Below are positions 61,610 to 64,000 of a stretch of DNA of 64,000 bases, one piece after another; within the stretch, counting starts at the first letter, position 1, and each line of letters begins with the position of its first letter. The notes beneath the pieces were generated by a model. The model saw only the letters and a list, made by a program, of their open reading frames with translations. It was not told where the DNA came from and ran no database searches. Made by a program: the position numbers and the translations under genes. The stretch covers positions 34,445 through 98,444 of the forward strand of contig JANXCY010000005.1 in the NCBI GenBank assembly GCA_025060135.1, given 5' to 3'. Source of the DNA: Anaerolineae bacterium. Its GTDB lineage: Bacteria; Chloroflexota; Anaerolineae; B4-G1; DUEL01.

Positions 61610-62536
61610 CTACCACTGCTTCAGCGCACTCAGATCAAACTTCGCGGCCGGGCTGGCCAGGTCTGCGCCGTAGAACTGCTGGCTCAGTTGGACCAGCGTC
61701 CCATCGGCATGCATCTGCTGGATGATTTCGCTGACCTTCTGGATGAGTGGAAGGGGGTCTTTGCCAGCGGCTTTGTCCACTGCCGCCGCCAAGTACTCAA
61801 AGAAGACCGGGTCGCCCAGTTGCTTGAGGGGCAGGCCATCGGCGATGGCGCTGGCTCCCGTGGGTTGGGCCGTCAAGACCGCGTCCAGCCGCACGCCATC
61901 CCCCAGCGCCAGGTCCTGAAGCGCGAAGAGGTCGGTGTCGTAGGGCTTGAGGATGGGATTCTGGACCACCACCTCAAACTGTTCGCCGGGAATTTCCAGG
62001 GTGCCCTCCAAGTAGGACTCATAAGTGGTGGCGGTGCCGAAGCCGATGCGCTTGCCGGAGAGATCGGAGGGTTTCTGGAAGGTGGTGTTATCTTTGTGGA
62101 CGAAGAAGGCCGCCGGGGTGGTATAATAGGGTTGGCTGAAATAGAGTTTCTCCATTCGGGGAGGAGTGATCGTCATCGAGCCGATGCTGATGTCCCAGCG
62201 GTCGGCCCAGCCACCGGCCACGATGAGGTCCCAGTTCGGGGTTACAAAGCAGGCCTCCACTCCCAGCCGCCGGGCAACCTCTTTGGCAACCTCAATGTCA
62301 AAGCCTGCCAGTTCACTGGCCGTGCGCTGGTCCGAGGGACATCGGGTATAGGCCGCGCGCTGGGCCCCCTCCACCAGTTCGGATTGGGGCGGATAAGCCG
62401 GATCGGTGGAGACGACCAGTGTCCCCCGAGCCAGCACTTCGGCCAGTTTGTCAGCAGCCGGGGTAACAGGTGGCTTGCACGCTGCTACCCACAGGACAAC
62501 GATCAGGGCGAGCAGAACAAACGGCAGGCGTTTCAT
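61610..62536 (-). CDS. Family 3 amino-acid-binding lipoprotein
   Basis: The 308-residue receptor has a lipoprotein signal ending VAAC (Cys20), then the family 3 fold: GTLVVSTDPAYPPQSE, AGFDIEVAKEVARRLG, DISIGSMTITPPRMEKLYFSQPYY and KRIGFGTATTYESYLEG. These match polar amino-acid receptors; ligand is unknown. AAAGGAGGAACC precedes the ATG. It is the first gene of the importer. Confidence 0.92.
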   Translation of the reverse strand: MKRLPFVLLALIVVLWVAACKPPVTPAADKLAEVLARGTLVVSTDPAYPPQSELVEGAQRAAYTRCPSDQRTASELAGFDIEVAKEVARRLGVEACFVTPNWDLIVAGGWADRWDISIGSMTITPPRMEKLYFSQPYYTTPAAFFVHKDNTTFQKPSDLSGKRIGFGTATTYESYLEGTLEIPGEQFEVVVQNPILKPYDTDLFALQDLALGDGVRLDAVLTAQPTGASAIADGLPLKQLGDPVFFEYLAAAVDKAAGKDPLPLIQKVSEIIQQMHADGTLVQLSQQFYGADLASPAAKFDLSALKQW

Positions 62537-63191
62537 GGTTCCTCCTTTCTGAGGTATGAATGGGTTTTTGCAGTACTCGGGGACTCTCGTTCTCTCCGGT
62601 GGCACCCCTGGATGAGAAACCTGTGATTGTCAGCGAACAGGGCATACCGGGAACAAGCCGTTCATCGGCGGGGCCGGGATATTGGTAGCATCCTTGAGCA
62701 ATGCCCCATATGCCCCGTTTGCGGTGGTGCCGCATGATCGCGGGACGGGTGATCCGGGGCGGAACCCAGGAGAGCATCTTTTCGCGCATAGAAAAGGGCG
62801 TTTGACAGTCATGACTCTGCGGCAAAAACTCACCGCAGCGATGCCGAGCGCGCAGAGTTCTACATAAAAATTAATAATAAGCCACCGCTACGCTTGTGGC
62901 TTACCGCGAATCCCTTCTGATTCTCTGGGGTGTTATCAGATTGTATCCCAAACCAGGTAAATGTCAACTCCCACGGGAATCGGAGGTTGGGATGTGGTGG
63001 GAACCACTGGCGTGGCTTCCGAAGCCGGAGAGATGACCTGCATGGGAGGCATCCTGTATACAAAACCTTCAAACTCCCGCTCTCTTCCCTTATGTCTGGG
63101 TGGGTTAGCCGTGATACTCTGGGCCGTTCGGCGTATAATTCTACGGAAGCTGGCAAGCAAGGCTCTGCAGGCCATTCAAACAGGATAACCG
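62537..63191. other. Gene-poor gap with a minus-strand terminator and possible gene remnant
   Basis: No gene is well supported in these 655 bases. The hairpin AAGCCAC (62879-62885) with GTGGCTT (62896-62902) is followed on the minus strand by a T/A-rich run, a likely terminator for a leftward transcript. Just upstream of it on that strand, a frame ending at 62936 reads VPTTSQPPIPVGVDIYLVWD, possibly the tail of a decayed secreted protein. TATAAT at 63134-63139 may serve the sigma-factor gene. Confidence 0.45.
62879..62902 (-). terminator. Hairpin terminator for a leftward transcript
   Basis: A 7-bp stem with a 10-nt loop, followed on the minus strand by TTATTATTAATTTTTA. Confidence 0.55.
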
Positions 63192-63722
63192 ATGCCTGTG
63201 GACCGAATGTTCGGCAAGGACGGAAACCGCCCCGAGGTGGACTGGGAGGCAGTGTATGCCGAATATCTCCCCCGGGTGTACAACTATTTCCGCTACCTGA
63301 TCGGCCCGTCGGCCGTCGCCGAAGACCTGACGGCGGCAGTCTTTGAGAAAGCCTGGCGCCAGCGGGGCCGTTATCGCCCCGAGCGGGGAGCCCTCTCTAC
63401 CTGGCTGTTCGCCCTGGCGAAAAACGTAGCGCGGGACCACTTCCGGCGGGGCAACCGGGAGTTGCCGCTGGAGTGGGCCGGGAGCCTGGCGGACTCCGAC
63501 CCGGTGGAGGAGGCGGTGGCGGAGCGGGAAGACCAGGCCCGTCTGGCGGCGCTTCTGGCCCAATTGCCCCCTCGGGAGCGGGAACTGGTGGCGCTCAAGT
63601 ACGGCGCGGACCTGACCAATCGGGAGATCGCCCGCCTGACCGGACTCAGCGAGACCAATGTGGGAACGATTCTGTATCGGGTCGTCCAGCGATTGCGGAG
63701 AGCGTGGGAGGAGGAGCCATGA
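63192..63722 (+). CDS. ECF-type RNA polymerase sigma factor
   Basis: The 176-residue sigma-70 family protein has region 2 (YLPRVYNYFRYLIGPSAVAEDLTAAVFEKAWRQ, then STWLFALAKNVARDHFRR) and region 4 with an HTH (ALLAQLPPRERELVALKYGADLTNREIARLTGLS). It lacks regions 1 and 3, so it is of the ECF group. AGGA lies 7 nt before the ATG. Its stop overlaps the next gene by ATGA, the usual coupling with an anti-sigma or regulated membrane protein. Confidence 0.93.
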   Translation: MPVDRMFGKDGNRPEVDWEAVYAEYLPRVYNYFRYLIGPSAVAEDLTAAVFEKAWRQRGRYRPERGALSTWLFALAKNVARDHFRRGNRELPLEWAGSLADSDPVEEAVAEREDQARLAALLAQLPPRERELVALKYGADLTNREIARLTGLSETNVGTILYRVVQRLRRAWEEEP

Positions 63723-64000
63723 GCGATGAGTTTCTGTACCGATTTCGGGAACTGCCCCGCCCGGAGTTTGCGGAGGCGCTGAGGGTGCGGATTTTCCGGG
63801 AGCCGCCCCGTTTGCTGACGGCACGCCGGGTCCGGACCGGCCTGGTGGTGTTTCTGGCGGCCCTCATCATCGCCGCCTGTGCGGCCCCCCAGACCCGGAC
63901 GCCGATCGTCCAGGCCACAAAAGCAATGGTGCGCGTGTATCTGATGCCGAGGGTAATCCTTCCATACAGCGTTTATACGGCAGGGGGACCGCCCCGGATA
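63719..64000 (+). CDS. Probable anti-sigma/membrane partner of the ECF factor (cut by the window edge)
   Basis: Only the first 94 residues are present. A charged cytoplasmic segment (SDEFLYRFRELPRPEFAEALRVRIF) is followed by one membrane helix (about 42-56, VVFLAALIIAACAA) and the start of an outer domain. This layout and the ATGA overlap fit an anti-sigma factor or regulated membrane protein. The AAC could be mistaken for a lipobox, but it follows a long cytoplasmic stretch. Confidence 0.6.
   Translation, partial: MSDEFLYRFRELPRPEFAEALRVRIFREPPRLLTARRVRTGLVVFLAALIIAACAAPQTRTPIVQATKAMVRVYLMPRVILPYSVYTAGGPPRI

Overview
The window reads as a dense, GC-rich bacterial chromosome segment. Proline/threonine-rich extracellular linkers, an extended ribosomal protein L31, a Chloroflexota-style Cas4-like membrane nuclease, a glycine-tailed DUF2207 protein, family 5 sugar ABC transport and many ATGA/GTGA overlaps all fit a member of the Chloroflexota (Anaerolineae/Thermoflexia-like). 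That placement is inference; the window has no rRNA marker. Sigma-70-like promoters (TTGACA-N17-TATAAT type) are unusually easy to see.

Layout. 1-2.4 kb: ferritin-like gene and a GntR regulator fused to a solute-binding-protein fold. 2.9-8.3 kb (minus): xseA, FAD oxidoreductase, phosphohexomutase and obg. 8.7-9.9 kb: small membrane protein and a PIG-L deacetylase. 9.9-12.5 kb (minus): rplU-rpmA-rpmE-tdk-hpt behind a near-consensus promoter with a 5' hairpin; L31 carries an extra helix-hairpin-helix tail. 12.6-16.7 kb: fused ChlI/ChlD-type chelatase, a secreted protein and a glycosyltransferase. 16.9-26.1 kb: a type III-like restriction-modification locus split over three genes (methyltransferase, stand-alone PD-(D/E)XK nuclease, SF2 helicase), followed by a DUF885 protein, an acidic protein and an MFS transporter.

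26.1-37.1 kb is a beta-glucoside/beta-mannoside utilisation locus: LacI regulator with two operators, a complete family 5 ABC transporter, a GH130 phosphorylase and a GH94 cellobiose phosphorylase with a third matching operator. Imported disaccharides would be cleaved by phosphorolysis, saving ATP. tRNA-Pro(CGG), a gene remnant and metG follow. 39.6-45.9 kb is an apparent operon of an SDR enzyme, an Asp23/AmaP-like protein, DUF2207, a zinc-ribbon protein, a helical protein, a truncated DUF3782 protein and an SPFH protein: probably an envelope-stress module. 46-51 kb: recO-coaE, a NUDIX hydrolase, a MoaD-like protein and a K+-independent-type H+-pyrophosphatase. 51-56.4 kb: a Cas4-like membrane nuclease split into two overlapping genes, gatC, a large sensor kinase, a glycosyltransferase, and a thioredoxin-like gene with an in-frame UGA where the first CxxC cysteine belongs, followed by a SECIS-like hairpin. 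56.8-62.5 kb: ccsA-like, NUDIX, methyltransferase and membrane protein genes, and a polar amino-acid ABC transporter. 63.2-64 kb: ECF sigma factor and the start of its probable partner.

Most notable: the candidate selenocysteine thioredoxin, the split Cas4-like nuclease, the split type III-like R-M locus, the GntR-binding-protein fusion, the L31 extension and the LacI operator set. No CRISPR array, insertion sequence, rRNA or origin was seen.
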